A stretch of DNA of 64,000 bases, from contig JAHDOA010000018.1 in the NCBI GenBank assembly GCA_018435055.1, positions 62,001 to 126,000 of the forward strand, given 5' to 3'. The notes beneath the pieces were generated by a model that had not been told where the DNA came from, made no database searches, and worked only from the letters and a program-made list of their open reading frames with translations. Numbering within the stretch: position 1 is the stretch's first letter; the number at the start of each line of letters is the position of its first letter. This DNA comes from Pelotomaculum sp. (lineage in GTDB: Bacteria; Bacillota; Desulfotomaculia; Desulfotomaculales; Pelotomaculaceae). Made by a program: the position numbers and the translations under genes. Positions 32,084 to 40,983 of the stretch are shown here, piece after piece.

Positions 32084-34834
32084 TTGCAGATTAATCTTAG
32101 CAGGATAATTAATTATGTTATACTTGCGGCAGTATTAATTTTAATTGTTCTTGGCCTGTATGGGGCCAGGCTTTATACTGACTGGCTCTGGTTCCAGTCC
32201 TTAAACTACCAGAGGGTTTTTACGACAATTATATTGTCAAAAGCTGGTCTAAGGTTTGCAGTCGGATTTATCCTGTTTTTATTCCTGTTTATAAACCTGT
32301 ATTTAACCCGCGGACCTTTACTTAAGGCAACACAGAAAACAAAGGTTATTAAAGAGGATGATCTGCTTACAATTCAAAACGTTTCACTGAACCAACTACT
32401 AACTCCACGGTTTTTGCTCCTACTGTTTGTTATTATAAGTTTAGCTATGGCAGTCCTTTTTAATTTTTCTGTAGCCAAGGACTGGATCGCTTTGCAACAA
32501 TTCTTACACCCAAGCAACTTTGGCGTCAATGACCCTGTCTTCCAAAAAGACGTTGGGTTCTATGTATTTCAGTTGCCTTTTTATATTTTCCTCTACAATG
32601 TGGCCAGCATGGCTGTCCTGGTGACTGCTTTCTGGGTTACGATCGTATATCTGGCGATCAATTTCCTGCAAGGGAACCCGGGCCGGTTGCTGCAAGATAT
32701 TTCGGCGCGCTATCATCTTTCCTTCCTGGCAGCGGTATTCTTTATCATCAAGGCTGTAGGATACCGTCTGGAACAATACATGCTTCTCTTTTCTCACCGT
32801 GGCGCTGTATGGGGGCCGGGTTACACAACAACCCACGCTACTCTCGTAGCCTACAAGGTGCTCGCTGTCATCGCCCTTGTATGCGCACTGGCAATCTTAA
32901 TCAACCTGTTTCTTCGCAAATTCAGGCTGGTTGTTTACAGCATTGGTGTGCTCCTGGTCGCTTCCATAGCCCTTGGCGGACTATACCCCGCTTTTATCCA
33001 AAAATTTGTTGTAACGCCGAATGAAGCGGCTATAGAAAGACCGTACCTGGAAAAAAATATTCAATTTGCCAGAATGGCGTACGACCTTGATAAAATTGAG
33101 AAAAAAGATTTCCCTGCCGGCAGGATTCTTAGGGCTGAAGATATCCAGGCCAATCAGGACACGGTCGGCAACATCCGCCTTTGGGATTGGGAGCAGCTCA
33201 AACAGACTTACGGCCAGCTGCAGGAGATCAGGTTGTATTACGAATTTCCTGATATTGATATTGACCGCTATACAATAAACGGTAGTTACCGCCAGGTTAT
33301 GCTCGCCCCCAGAGAGCTCAACCAGGAACATCTGACTGCCCAGGCCAAAACGTGGGTTAACCAGAGGTTATTCTTTACCCACGGTTACGGAATCGCTATG
33401 AGCCCGGTCAACGAGCTGACCACGGAAGGGCTTCCCACCTTTTTCCTGAAAGATATTCCACCCACAGGCAATACCGACTTAAAAGTGGAACGCCCGGAAA
33501 TTTATTTCGGGGAGAGGACAGATCAGGACGTTCTGGTTAATACAAAATCACAGGAGTTTAACTATCCTCAGGGTGATGTTAACGTTCTTTCCACATACGA
33601 AGGGGAAAGCGGCGTTAAAGTGAACAATTTCCTGCGCCGGGTTATGTTTGCCCTGGCCCTGGGAGATTATAAAATACTCCTTTCCAGTGAAATCGATAAT
33701 AACAGCAGGGTTTTATATTATCGCAATATCAAGCAGAGAGTTCCTAAAATTGCGCCATTCCTTCAGTATGACAATGACCCTTATATAGTTCTGAGCAACG
33801 GCAAGCTGTACTGGATGTGGGACGCTTACACAATAACAAATAAGTTTCCATATTCCGAGCCATTTGACAAGGTAAACAACTACATCCGGAATTCTGTTAA
33901 AATAGTTGTTGACGCTTATACCGGGCAAATCGATTTCTATATCAGTAATGAAAGTGACCCGCTGATCCAGACGTACAGCAAAATCTTTCCCGGTATGTTT
34001 AAATCTTTAGAAGAAATGCCCGAGGATCTTCACAAACATATTCGCTATCCGGTAGATCTCTTCCGGATACAGGCAGAAATGTATGGCGCCTATCATATGG
34101 AAGACCCCCTGGTATTTTATAACAGGGAGGACAAGTGGAATATAGCCAGTGAAACCATGGGCAGTGAGGAAAAGCAAATAGAACCGTACTACACAATCAT
34201 CAAAATGCCCGGAGAGGATAAGCCGGAATTTGTTTTAATCCTTCCCTTTACTCCGCAAAACAAAAAGAACATGATTGCCTGGATGGCCGCCAGGTCGGAC
34301 GGGGATAATTACGGTACGCTTTTATCATATAACTTCCCCAAGCAGGAGCTGGTTTACGGACCGACGCAGATAGAAGCCAGGCTCAACCAGGATACTCTTA
34401 TTTCACAGCAGTTGTCACTATGGAACCAGCACGGATCCAGCGTGATCAGGGGAAACCTGTTGGTTATACCTGTCAAGGACGCATTAGTTTATGTCGCGCC
34501 TATCTACCTGCAGGCTGAGCAGAGCAAAATGCCCGAATTGCGCAGGGTCATAGTGGCGCACGGGGAAAAAGTTGTCATGGAACCGACGCTGGAAATAGCT
34601 CTTGAAAAAATATTCGGAGAAGGTACGGGAATGAGAATAACAACGCAGGCGCAACAGCCTGAAACCGGCTCTCCCGCCGCCAGTATTTCCGACCTCGCCC
34701 AAAGCGCCAACCAGCTTTACGATGAAGCGCAGAATAAGCTCAGAAACGGCGACTGGGCAGGTTACGGTGAGTCATTGAATAAGTTGAAACAGACCCTGGC
34801 TGAACTTGTGGCCAGAGTTGAAGACCAACCCTAA
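32084..34834 (+). CDS. UPF0182 membrane protein
   Basis: This 916-residue protein belongs to the UPF0182 family. The N-terminal third has about seven membrane helices (for example 'VILAAVLILIVLGLYGARLYTDWLWF' and 'LRFAVGFILFLFLFINLYL'). The rest is a large extracytoplasmic domain with conserved 'NEAAIERPYLEKNIQFARMAYDLD', 'WDWEQL', 'DPYIVLSNGKLYWMWDAYT', 'YPVDLFRIQAEMYGAYHM' and 'PQNKKNMIAWMAARSD'. The last 60 residues form a helical tail, possibly a coiled coil (ANQLYDEAQNKL). Function unknown despite wide conservation. The TTG start lies behind CAGGAGGTAG. Confidence 0.9.
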   Translation: MQINLSRIINYVILAAVLILIVLGLYGARLYTDWLWFQSLNYQRVFTTIILSKAGLRFAVGFILFLFLFINLYLTRGPLLKATQKTKVIKEDDLLTIQNVSLNQLLTPRFLLLLFVIISLAMAVLFNFSVAKDWIALQQFLHPSNFGVNDPVFQKDVGFYVFQLPFYIFLYNVASMAVLVTAFWVTIVYLAINFLQGNPGRLLQDISARYHLSFLAAVFFIIKAVGYRLEQYMLLFSHRGAVWGPGYTTTHATLVAYKVLAVIALVCALAILINLFLRKFRLVVYSIGVLLVASIALGGLYPAFIQKFVVTPNEAAIERPYLEKNIQFARMAYDLDKIEKKDFPAGRILRAEDIQANQDTVGNIRLWDWEQLKQTYGQLQEIRLYYEFPDIDIDRYTINGSYRQVMLAPRELNQEHLTAQAKTWVNQRLFFTHGYGIAMSPVNELTTEGLPTFFLKDIPPTGNTDLKVERPEIYFGERTDQDVLVNTKSQEFNYPQGDVNVLSTYEGESGVKVNNFLRRVMFALALGDYKILLSSEIDNNSRVLYYRNIKQRVPKIAPFLQYDNDPYIVLSNGKLYWMWDAYTITNKFPYSEPFDKVNNYIRNSVKIVVDAYTGQIDFYISNESDPLIQTYSKIFPGMFKSLEEMPEDLHKHIRYPVDLFRIQAEMYGAYHMEDPLVFYNREDKWNIASETMGSEEKQIEPYYTIIKMPGEDKPEFVLILPFTPQNKKNMIAWMAARSDGDNYGTLLSYNFPKQELVYGPTQIEARLNQDTLISQQLSLWNQHGSSVIRGNLLVIPVKDALVYVAPIYLQAEQSKMPELRRVIVAHGEKVVMEPTLEIALEKIFGEGTGMRITTQAQQPETGSPAASISDLAQSANQLYDEAQNKLRNGDWAGYGESLNKLKQTLAELVARVEDQP

Positions 34835-34892
34835 ACGTAGAAATTGATATGATGCCGGCGTTTCAGTCATTGCAAACCTGTCAGATAACTGC

Positions 34893-34928
34893 AAAAAAGC
34901 TGCCGGCTCCGCGCCGGCTGCTTTTTTT
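34893..34928 (+). terminator. Terminator after the UPF0182 gene
   Basis: GCCGGC pairs with GCCGGC around TCCGC; beyond a T-T mismatch the stem continues AAAAAAGC/GCTTTTTT, so the hairpin can work in both directions. Confidence 0.9.
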
Positions 34929-34984
34929 ACAGCAACCAAACTTTAACTTTGTATGTAATTTTAATAAACGGGGAGGTTATTTCT

Positions 34985-36088
34985 ATGGAGCCAGGTGGTA
35001 AAATCAGGCGCATTGGCGTATTGACCGGCGGTGGGGACTGCCCGGGATTAAACGCGGTGATCCGCGCGGTAGTTAAAACTGCGATTGGCAGCTACAGGTT
35101 ATCAGTCGTAGGCTTTGAAAACGGCTTCGGCGGGTTGATCCAAAACCGGGCGCGTGATTTAACTATGAGCGACGTGGTTGGCATTTTGCCGCGTGGCGGG
35201 ACCATTCTGGGCACTACCAACAGGGATAACCCCTTTAAGTATCAGATGGTGATCAAGGGGGAAAAGGTATTTAGAGATGTTTCCGACCGTGTTATTGAAA
35301 ATATTAATATACATGGAATAGATGCCCTGATCGTCATCGGCGGAGACGGAAGCCTGAGCATCGCCCAGGAGCTATATGAAAAAAAAGGACTGCCGGTTGT
35401 TGGTGTGCCTAAAACTATTGACAACGACCTGTCAGCCACAGATCAGACTTTTGGCTTTGACACAGCCTTAAATACCGCCACCGAAGCTATAGACAAGCTG
35501 CACACGACTGCTGAGTCACATCACAGGGTAATGGTGCTTGAGGTTATGGGGCGTTATGCCGGTTGGATCGCGCTGCAGTCCGGTATCGCCGGCGGAGCTG
35601 ATGTTATTCTTATACCTGAGATTCCCTATTCAATTGACAAAGTATATGAAAAGATTTACAGAAGGCGGGATTTTGGGAAAATGTTCAGCATTGTAGTGGT
35701 AGCGGAAGGAGCAAAACCGGTAGGCGGGGAAATGGTTGTCCAGAGAATGGTGGAAGAAAGTTTTGACCCAATCCGTCTGGGCGGCATTGGCAATGTGGTG
35801 GCCAAACAGATTGAAGAGGAAACCGGAATGGAATCCAGGGCAATGGTATTAGGTCACCTGCAGAGGGGCGGGATGCCAACAGCTTTTGACCGGATCCTGG
35901 CCACACGTTACGGCGCCGGCGCAGTAAACCTTGTTATGGACGGCAAGTTTGGCGAAATGGTATGCCTGCGCACCCCCAATATCGAATCAGTAACGTTGAC
36001 GGAGGCTGTGGGAGAACTTCGCATGGTACCCATAAATGGTGATATGGTCCGCTCCGCCAGACAGATCGGCATATGCTTTGGAGATTAA
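34985..36088 (+). CDS. pfkA: 6-phosphofructokinase with mixed donor-specificity residues
   Basis: PFK phosphorylates fructose 6-phosphate. The 367-residue protein begins RIGVLTGGGDCPGLNAVIRAVV and carries 'IVIGGDGSLS', 'VPKTIDNDL', 'VMEVMGRYAGWIAL'-type and 'LGHLQRGGMPTAFDR' blocks. At the two positions that distinguish donors, it has Gly (GGDGS, as in ATP enzymes) and Lys (PKTIDND, as in PPi enzymes), the mixed type seen in actinobacterial and some clostridial PFKs. Whether ATP or PPi is the donor cannot be decided from sequence. ATG at 34985 lies behind GGGGAGG; an earlier start lacks a site. Confidence 0.92.
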   Translation: MEPGGKIRRIGVLTGGGDCPGLNAVIRAVVKTAIGSYRLSVVGFENGFGGLIQNRARDLTMSDVVGILPRGGTILGTTNRDNPFKYQMVIKGEKVFRDVSDRVIENINIHGIDALIVIGGDGSLSIAQELYEKKGLPVVGVPKTIDNDLSATDQTFGFDTALNTATEAIDKLHTTAESHHRVMVLEVMGRYAGWIALQSGIAGGADVILIPEIPYSIDKVYEKIYRRRDFGKMFSIVVVAEGAKPVGGEMVVQRMVEESFDPIRLGGIGNVVAKQIEEETGMESRAMVLGHLQRGGMPTAFDRILATRYGAGAVNLVMDGKFGEMVCLRTPNIESVTLTEAVGELRMVPINGDMVRSARQIGICFGD

Positions 36089-36128
36089 TAAGCATACCAC
36101 GGCACTATAATCTGTAAGATTTAAACAG

Positions 36129-36170
36129 GCGCCCCGTATTTAATAATTTAAAAAGGGGCGCTTAATTATT
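36129..36170 (+). terminator. Likely terminator after pfkA
   Basis: GCGCCCC (36129-36135) pairs with GGGGCGC (36155-36161) around a 19-base AT-rich loop, followed by a weak T-rich tail. It lies 40 bp after the pfkA stop. Confidence 0.55.
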
Positions 36171-36308
36171 AAAAATTACCCTTGCTGTGGTTATAATATA
36201 TAAAGGGCTAAAACAGTATAGCGGCAATGCGGTCTAGATGGCCAACTTGCTGTATGGCAGACGCCTGTGATAAAATAAACCCACAGAAATACCATGGAGG
36301 AATATTAA

Positions 36309-37478
36309 GTGAGGTTAGGTATTTTTACTGATAGTTATTTACCATATACAAGCGGCGTCGTTCGGTCTATTCAGACCTTTAACGAGGAACTAACTAAATT
36401 AGGTCACGATGTCTATATTTTTGCTCCAAACTATAAAAACTGCATCAGTGATAGCAAGGTATTTCGCTTTACTTCCATACCATCGCCTACCAACCGTGAC
36501 TTTACCGTGGCGCTGCCGTTCTCTTTAAAACTGAGGCCGACTATTAAACATCTCAATCTCGACTTAATCCATGTTCATTCACCATTTCTGCTGGGGCGGC
36601 TTGGCGCCAGGTACGCCAGGAAAATTAACGTGCCCCTTGTATTCACTTACCATACTCTTTTAGAGCATTATGTGCACTATATTCCATTTGCCAAGTCCGG
36701 CTCAAAAGATATTGCGCAAATTGCGCAGTCAGTCTCCAAAGATCTGGCGCAAAAAATCAGCCGGGATTTTTGTAACCTGTGTGACCTGGTGATAGTGCCA
36801 ACCGGCATTGTGGCGGACTATCTGCATGAAATCGGTGTAAAAACAGTTCTAAAAAAAGTGCCCACAGGTATTAAAACTGCTGAGTATAAAAAAGGGGAGA
36901 GGGAATGGCTGCAGAAAGAGTACAAAATCTCGCCCGATGATAAGGTTCTTGTTTTTGTCGGCAGATTGGGCCTGGAAAAAAATATTCCATTTATGTTTGA
37001 GAGCTTCAAGATAGTCAAAAGCAAGGTTGACAACGTTGTCCTTGTAATTGTAGGAGGCGGCCCGGCGGAGGAAGAACTCAAAAAAATTGCTATTGATCTA
37101 GATCTGAGTGACAGCATTATTTTTACAGGAACCCTGTCGCCGCAGGACGTAATCAACTGTTACGCGGGATCAAACGTGTTTGTATTCTCATCTGTATCCG
37201 AGACACAGGGTATAGTTATCACCGAGGCTAAAGCTGCCGGCCTGCCGGTGGTAGCCATACGCGCAAATGGAGCTGCAGAAATGGTTGAAGACGGTATCGA
37301 CGGTTATCTTACCAACCAGAGTACAGTAGAGTTTGCGGAAAGGATTATCGACCTGCTGAATGATGAGCAACTCAGATTGGAGATGGGCATAAATGCCATA
37401 AAAAACGCCGCAAAGCTTGATTCAGTAAACTGTACTGCTATGCTTTTGAATTGTTATCAAACCCTGAAAAAAGCTTGA
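36309..37478 (+). CDS. GT4-family glycosyltransferase (diacylglycerol glucosyltransferase-like)
   Basis: The 389-residue GT-B fold protein begins RLGIFTDSYLPYTSGVVRSIQTFNEEL, contains 'HVHSPFLLGRLGARYARK' and 'FTYHTLLEHYVHYIP', and in the C-terminal half 'VLVFVGRLGLEKN', 'LVIVGGGPAEEEL' and 'SSVSETQGIVITEAKAAGLPVVAIRANGAAEMV', with the E-x7-E motif of GT4. The N-terminal signature is closest to the 1,2-diacylglycerol 3-glucosyl/mannosyltransferases that make membrane glycolipids, but other acceptors are possible. It is a peripheral cytoplasmic enzyme. The start is GTG. It is a single gene. Confidence 0.85.
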   Translation: MRLGIFTDSYLPYTSGVVRSIQTFNEELTKLGHDVYIFAPNYKNCISDSKVFRFTSIPSPTNRDFTVALPFSLKLRPTIKHLNLDLIHVHSPFLLGRLGARYARKINVPLVFTYHTLLEHYVHYIPFAKSGSKDIAQIAQSVSKDLAQKISRDFCNLCDLVIVPTGIVADYLHEIGVKTVLKKVPTGIKTAEYKKGEREWLQKEYKISPDDKVLVFVGRLGLEKNIPFMFESFKIVKSKVDNVVLVIVGGGPAEEELKKIAIDLDLSDSIIFTGTLSPQDVINCYAGSNVFVFSSVSETQGIVITEAKAAGLPVVAIRANGAAEMVEDGIDGYLTNQSTVEFAERIIDLLNDEQLRLEMGINAIKNAAKLDSVNCTAMLLNCYQTLKKA

Positions 37479-37695
37479 CAAACCTGACGGTTTTAGCCCG
37501 TCATGAATGGGATCCACCCCCTAACACAAGTATTTCTTCATACTAGGGACTTCTTCCCGCATGGCATGGCGGATTAGCAAATAACATTATGCAATTTTAA
37601 AATTGGGATGTTTCGATTTAGAAATATTTCCACATGGGCAGCGGGACACCAGCAGAACCCCACCCAATCTACAATGAAGATTGTACCTAAAAATT

Positions 37696-37721
37696 ACCGG
37701 CTAAAATGCCGGTTTTTGTTT
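37696..37721 (+). terminator. Terminator upstream of the zinc operon
   Basis: ACCGGC pairs with GCCGGT around TAAAAT and is followed by TTTTGTTT. It insulates the zinc operon from upstream transcription. Confidence 0.75.
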
Positions 37722-37755
37722 GACATATATAAAGCCGGCCGTTAATATTAATATT

Positions 37756-37775
37756 AAATAAGAATATTCTTATTT
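37756..37775 (+). promoter_or_regulatory. Fur/Zur-family operator (perfect 20-bp palindrome)
   Basis: AAATAAGAAT is followed directly by its inverted copy ATTCTTATTT, touching the GGAGG ribosome site of the regulator gene. Fur-family boxes are AT-rich palindromes of this size. Its place before a Fur-family gene and a zinc transporter suggests autoregulation by zinc through Zur. Confidence 0.7.
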
Positions 37776-37784
37776 GGAGGTATA

Positions 37785-38228
37785 ATGACAGAAGCAAAAA
37801 TTATTCAGAAAATAAAGAAAAAGGGATACAAAATCACTTCACAGCGCCGGGCAATTATCGAGGCGTTGCTTGTGCCGGACAGACCGCCAACTGCAAAAGA
37901 TGTGCTTGAGATAGTAAGGGATAAGTATCCCGATGTCAGCCTTGACACAGTGTATCGAAACTTGAACCTGCTGGCCGAAATAGGATGTGTAATTAAAATC
38001 AACCTGAAAAATAGTGAGACGAGTCGTTTTGAGATCCTCAAGCGACATCACCACCACCACTTAATCTGCCTAGGCTGCGGTGAAGCAGTCTGCCTGGAAA
38101 AATGCCTGCTGGACATGCACGCGGATGTTTTAAATAATAAAGGATACAAAATTGTAGGGCATGCCTTTGAAATATACGGTTACTGCCCATCCTGCTATAA
38201 TGCGGCAGAAAAGAGCAAGGAGGTATAA
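37785..38228 (+). CDS. zur: Fur-family metalloregulator, probably Zur
   Basis: The 147-residue Fur-family repressor has an N-terminal winged helix ('GYKITSQRRAIIEALL', 'VSLDTVYRNLNLLAEIG'). The C-terminal dimer and metal region has a natural HHHHH run followed by LICLGCGE and, near the end, GYCPSC, the two Cys pairs of the structural zinc site. Position before znuACB and behind a Fur-type palindrome indicates zinc control. A PerR or Fur role cannot be excluded from sequence alone, but the operon makes Zur the best reading. znuA starts 3 bp after its stop. Confidence 0.85.
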   Translation: MTEAKIIQKIKKKGYKITSQRRAIIEALLVPDRPPTAKDVLEIVRDKYPDVSLDTVYRNLNLLAEIGCVIKINLKNSETSRFEILKRHHHHHLICLGCGEAVCLEKCLLDMHADVLNNKGYKIVGHAFEIYGYCPSCYNAAEKSKEV

Positions 38229-38231
38229 ATA

Positions 38232-39158
38232 ATGCGTAAGAAGGGAAGTGGTTTTATAATTAAATTTCTGGTTCTTATATTTATGCTCTCCTTTTTTTCC
38301 GCATGCGGCAGTCAAGCTGTAAATAACGAAAAAGGAAAAACTGCCGCCCCGGATGCTGTCACTTTGGCCACAACATTTTATCCCCTGTACATAGAAGCGG
38401 CAAATATTACAAAAGACATACCCGGCGTAAGACTGATCAATATAGCCCCTCCCACCACCGGTTGTCTCCATGATTACCAGTTGACCCCGGAGGATTTAAA
38501 AAAAATGAGCGAGGCAGATATCCTGGTCGTTAATGGGGCTGGGATGGAGACATTTACAGATAAAATAGTCAGTCAACTGCCTGAACTAAAAATTATTGAT
38601 GCCAGCAGGGATATACCCCTGATTAAAGGCGAAGGTGATGAATATAACCCCCATGTTTGGGTGAGCATCACCAATGCTATCAAACAGGTTAGGAATATCG
38701 GGGAACAACTTGCCATACTTGATCCGGACCGCGCTGTACAATACACCGCCAATACTGATGTTTATGCGGCAAAACTGGCTGACCTCCGCGCCAGGATGCG
38801 CCAGGTAATAGCCAATGCGGGCGGAAAAGATATTATCACCTTCCATGAGGCGTTTCCTTATTTTGCCCAGGAATTCAACCTGAATATAACCGCCGTCATA
38901 GAACGGGAGCCTGGCGCCGAACCAAGCGCGGCAGAGTTGTCTGAGACGATTAAAATTATTAAAGAGACAGGCACAAAAGTTATTTTTACTGAACCTCAGT
39001 ACCCGGCCAGATCCGCTGAAACCATTGCCCGGGAAACCGGCATAAAATTATATACGCTGGATCCGGCGGTCACTGGCGCCATGGAACCGGACGCATATTT
39101 AAAAATCATGGAGAAAAATATGGATATACTGAAAGAGGCTCTAAATCAAGATGAATGA
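38232..39158 (+). CDS. znuA: Zinc ABC transporter substrate-binding lipoprotein ZnuA
   Basis: The lipoprotein captures Zn(II) outside the membrane. Residues 1-25 are a lipoprotein signal ending in FFSACGS (lipobox). Metal-binding histidines appear in 'GCLHDYQLTPED', 'NPHVWVSI' and 'TFHEAFPYFA', with a fourth ligand region at 'FTEPQYPARSAETIA'. The His-rich loop seen in many ZnuA proteins is absent. Cluster A-1 proteins also carry manganese, but operon context with a Fur-family regulator favours zinc. The gene overlaps znuC by 8 bp. Confidence 0.9.
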   Translation: MRKKGSGFIIKFLVLIFMLSFFSACGSQAVNNEKGKTAAPDAVTLATTFYPLYIEAANITKDIPGVRLINIAPPTTGCLHDYQLTPEDLKKMSEADILVVNGAGMETFTDKIVSQLPELKIIDASRDIPLIKGEGDEYNPHVWVSITNAIKQVRNIGEQLAILDPDRAVQYTANTDVYAAKLADLRARMRQVIANAGGKDIITFHEAFPYFAQEFNLNITAVIEREPGAEPSAAELSETIKIIKETGTKVIFTEPQYPARSAETIARETGIKLYTLDPAVTGAMEPDAYLKIMEKNMDILKEALNQDE

Positions 39159-39966
39159 TAGAGCAATAACCAGGAAACAGTCACAAGCCTGCGGTCTTTG
39201 CTGCACGAAGCTTGAATCCTTTGGTGTAACTATCGGCAAAACTGAAATCTTGAGGGATATCAATCTCCATATTCATTGTGGTGAACTGACCGCGCTGGTC
39301 GGCCCCAACGGGGCAGGTAAAACAACTCTGCTTAAAGCTATAATCGGGGAGGTCCCTCACTCGGGCACTGTAAGGTTTCTAGATATCAAGAACTGCCACA
39401 CCAGAAAACCACTGGTCGGTTATGTGCCGCAAAAACTAGAGTTTGATCCCGGCGCTCCGATCAGCGTCTTAGACCTTTTTTCAGCAGGACTGTCGGCCAG
39501 GCCGATTTTTCTGGGGCATTCAAGCCGTCAGCGCGAGCACGCCTCCGCCATTCTTTCTGTTGTTCAGGCGGAACACCTTTTAGAAAGACGCCTGGGGGAT
39601 TTATCGGGCGGAGAATTGCAGAGGGTACTGCTGGCTCTGGCGCTGGAACCATGTCCAGATCTGCTGCTTATGGATGAGCCGGTATCAGGGGTTGATGCGC
39701 ATGGCCGGGAACTATTTTATAATATTGTTTCAGACTTGCGCCAGCGCTACGATCTTTCAATTATTCTGGTATCACACGACCTTGTTATGGTCGCGAGGCA
39801 CGCTGACAGGGTAGTTTTTATAGACCGCACACTGCAGTGTGTGGGCACGCCGCAGGAAGTTTTCAGCTGCGATAATATCAAGCGGGCTTATGGCTTTGTT
39901 TACCAGCAAAACATTGAAGGGAAAGATTCATCCTTTGAGTATAAGATTAAAGGGGTTGGCGCCTGA
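39151..39966 (+). CDS. znuC: Zinc ABC transporter ATP-binding protein ZnuC
   Basis: The 271-residue ABC ATPase energises metal uptake. Walker A GPNGAGKTT, Q-loop 'VGYVPQK', signature LSGGELQRV, Walker B LLLMDEP and switch His in 'VSHDL' are all intact. The first 20 residues (with C-G-L-C-C) are longer than usual. It sits between znuA and znuB with overlaps on both sides (8 bp and 1 bp), so translation is coupled. Confidence 0.92.
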   Translation: MNDRAITRKQSQACGLCCTKLESFGVTIGKTEILRDINLHIHCGELTALVGPNGAGKTTLLKAIIGEVPHSGTVRFLDIKNCHTRKPLVGYVPQKLEFDPGAPISVLDLFSAGLSARPIFLGHSSRQREHASAILSVVQAEHLLERRLGDLSGGELQRVLLALALEPCPDLLLMDEPVSGVDAHGRELFYNIVSDLRQRYDLSIILVSHDLVMVARHADRVVFIDRTLQCVGTPQEVFSCDNIKRAYGFVYQQNIEGKDSSFEYKIKGVGA

Positions 39967-40805
39967 TGGAGTCCTGGTATTTTATCATTGACAAGCTGCT
40001 GCCCTTTGCCTGGACTCATCATATTTTTATGAAAAATGCTTTGCTGGCTGTATTACTGGTCGGGCCGATGTTCGGCATCATGGGGACCATGGTTGTTAAT
40101 AACAAGATGGCTTTCTATTCGGATACCATCGGCCATTCTGCCCTGACCGGCATAGCTATAGGAATCCTCCTTGGTTTTCAGGATCCCTTGTGGATCATGG
40201 TGGTTTTTTCTATCCTTCTGGCAGTGGCTATATCATTATTAAAATATTATACAACGGCTTCAACAGATACTGTTATCGGCGCCGTGTCAGCTACAATGGT
40301 GGCGCTGGGCATCGTTATACTCTCGCGGGGCGGGGGGTTTGCCAAATTTTCACGTTTCCTCATCGGTGATATCTTAAGCATCACGCCCAGAGAAATTTAC
40401 TTGCTTATCATCGCCTTTGCGGCTATGGTGCTTCTCTGGACAGCCATGTTTAATAAATTCCTTCTTCTCAGTGTTAACCCCACACTGGCCCGCAGCAGGG
40501 GTATACGGGTCCGCCTGGTGGAAACACTGTTTTGTATCGTCATTGCGGTTATCGTAACAATATCAATACAGTGGGTGGGCATCTTAATTATAAATTCGTT
40601 TTTAATATTGCCCGCCGCAGCGGCCCGCAATATCAGCATCAATATTAGGAATTACCACGTAATTTCGGTATCGATAACCTTAATTTCCGGCATAACGGGT
40701 CTTTTGCTGTCGTACTACTGGTCGTCAGCCACCGGCGCAACAATTGCTTTAGTTGCTGCAGCATTATATTTGATTACCCTCCTGTTGAAACCCAGGTTTG
40801 CATAG
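39966..40805 (+). CDS. znuB: Zinc ABC transporter permease ZnuB
   Basis: The 279-residue integral membrane permease has about eight hydrophobic helices. Conserved family segments are 'MVVNNKMAFYSDTIGHSALTGIAIG', 'SRGIRVRLVETLFCIVIAVIVTISIQWVGILIINSFLILPAAAARN' and the closing 'YYWSSATGATIALVAAALYLITLL'. It forms the membrane channel with ZnuC. It is the last gene of the zinc operon. Confidence 0.92.
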   Translation: MESWYFIIDKLLPFAWTHHIFMKNALLAVLLVGPMFGIMGTMVVNNKMAFYSDTIGHSALTGIAIGILLGFQDPLWIMVVFSILLAVAISLLKYYTTASTDTVIGAVSATMVALGIVILSRGGGFAKFSRFLIGDILSITPREIYLLIIAFAAMVLLWTAMFNKFLLLSVNPTLARSRGIRVRLVETLFCIVIAVIVTISIQWVGILIINSFLILPAAAARNISINIRNYHVISVSITLISGITGLLLSYYWSSATGATIALVAAALYLITLLLKPRFA

Positions 40806-40888
40806 AAATAAGATAGTATGACGTGAATCATGACGTGAGAAGTGAGACCACGGCCCATAATACATATGATGTCCTGCGCAAAATTTTT

Positions 40889-40914
40889 ACTGCCTGCAAG
40901 GGGCAGCTTTTTTA
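40889..40914 (+). terminator. Terminator after the zinc operon
   Basis: CTGCC pairs with GGCAG around a short loop and is followed by CTTTTTTATTTT, 84 bp after the znuB stop. Confidence 0.7.
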
Positions 40915-40983
40915 TTTTCGGGCATAAAACCCGCCTAAAGCATAAACAATATTAGACAAAGAATTAAAGCAGGAGATGTTGTA

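Larger units (their letters stand above)
37479..37784. promoter_or_regulatory. Intergenic region with terminator and zinc-operon control region
   Basis: The first 200 bp hold no ORF; TGACGG/CCGTCA forms a short hairpin right after the glycosyltransferase stop, but without T-run. The last 90 bp contain the terminator at 37696 and the palindrome at 37756, listed separately. Confidence 0.4.

Noticed and set aside
38047-38061. Run of five histidines in the Fur-family protein as an engineered tag
   Set aside because: It is internal, at the normal metal-binding position of Fur-family proteins, so it is natural.
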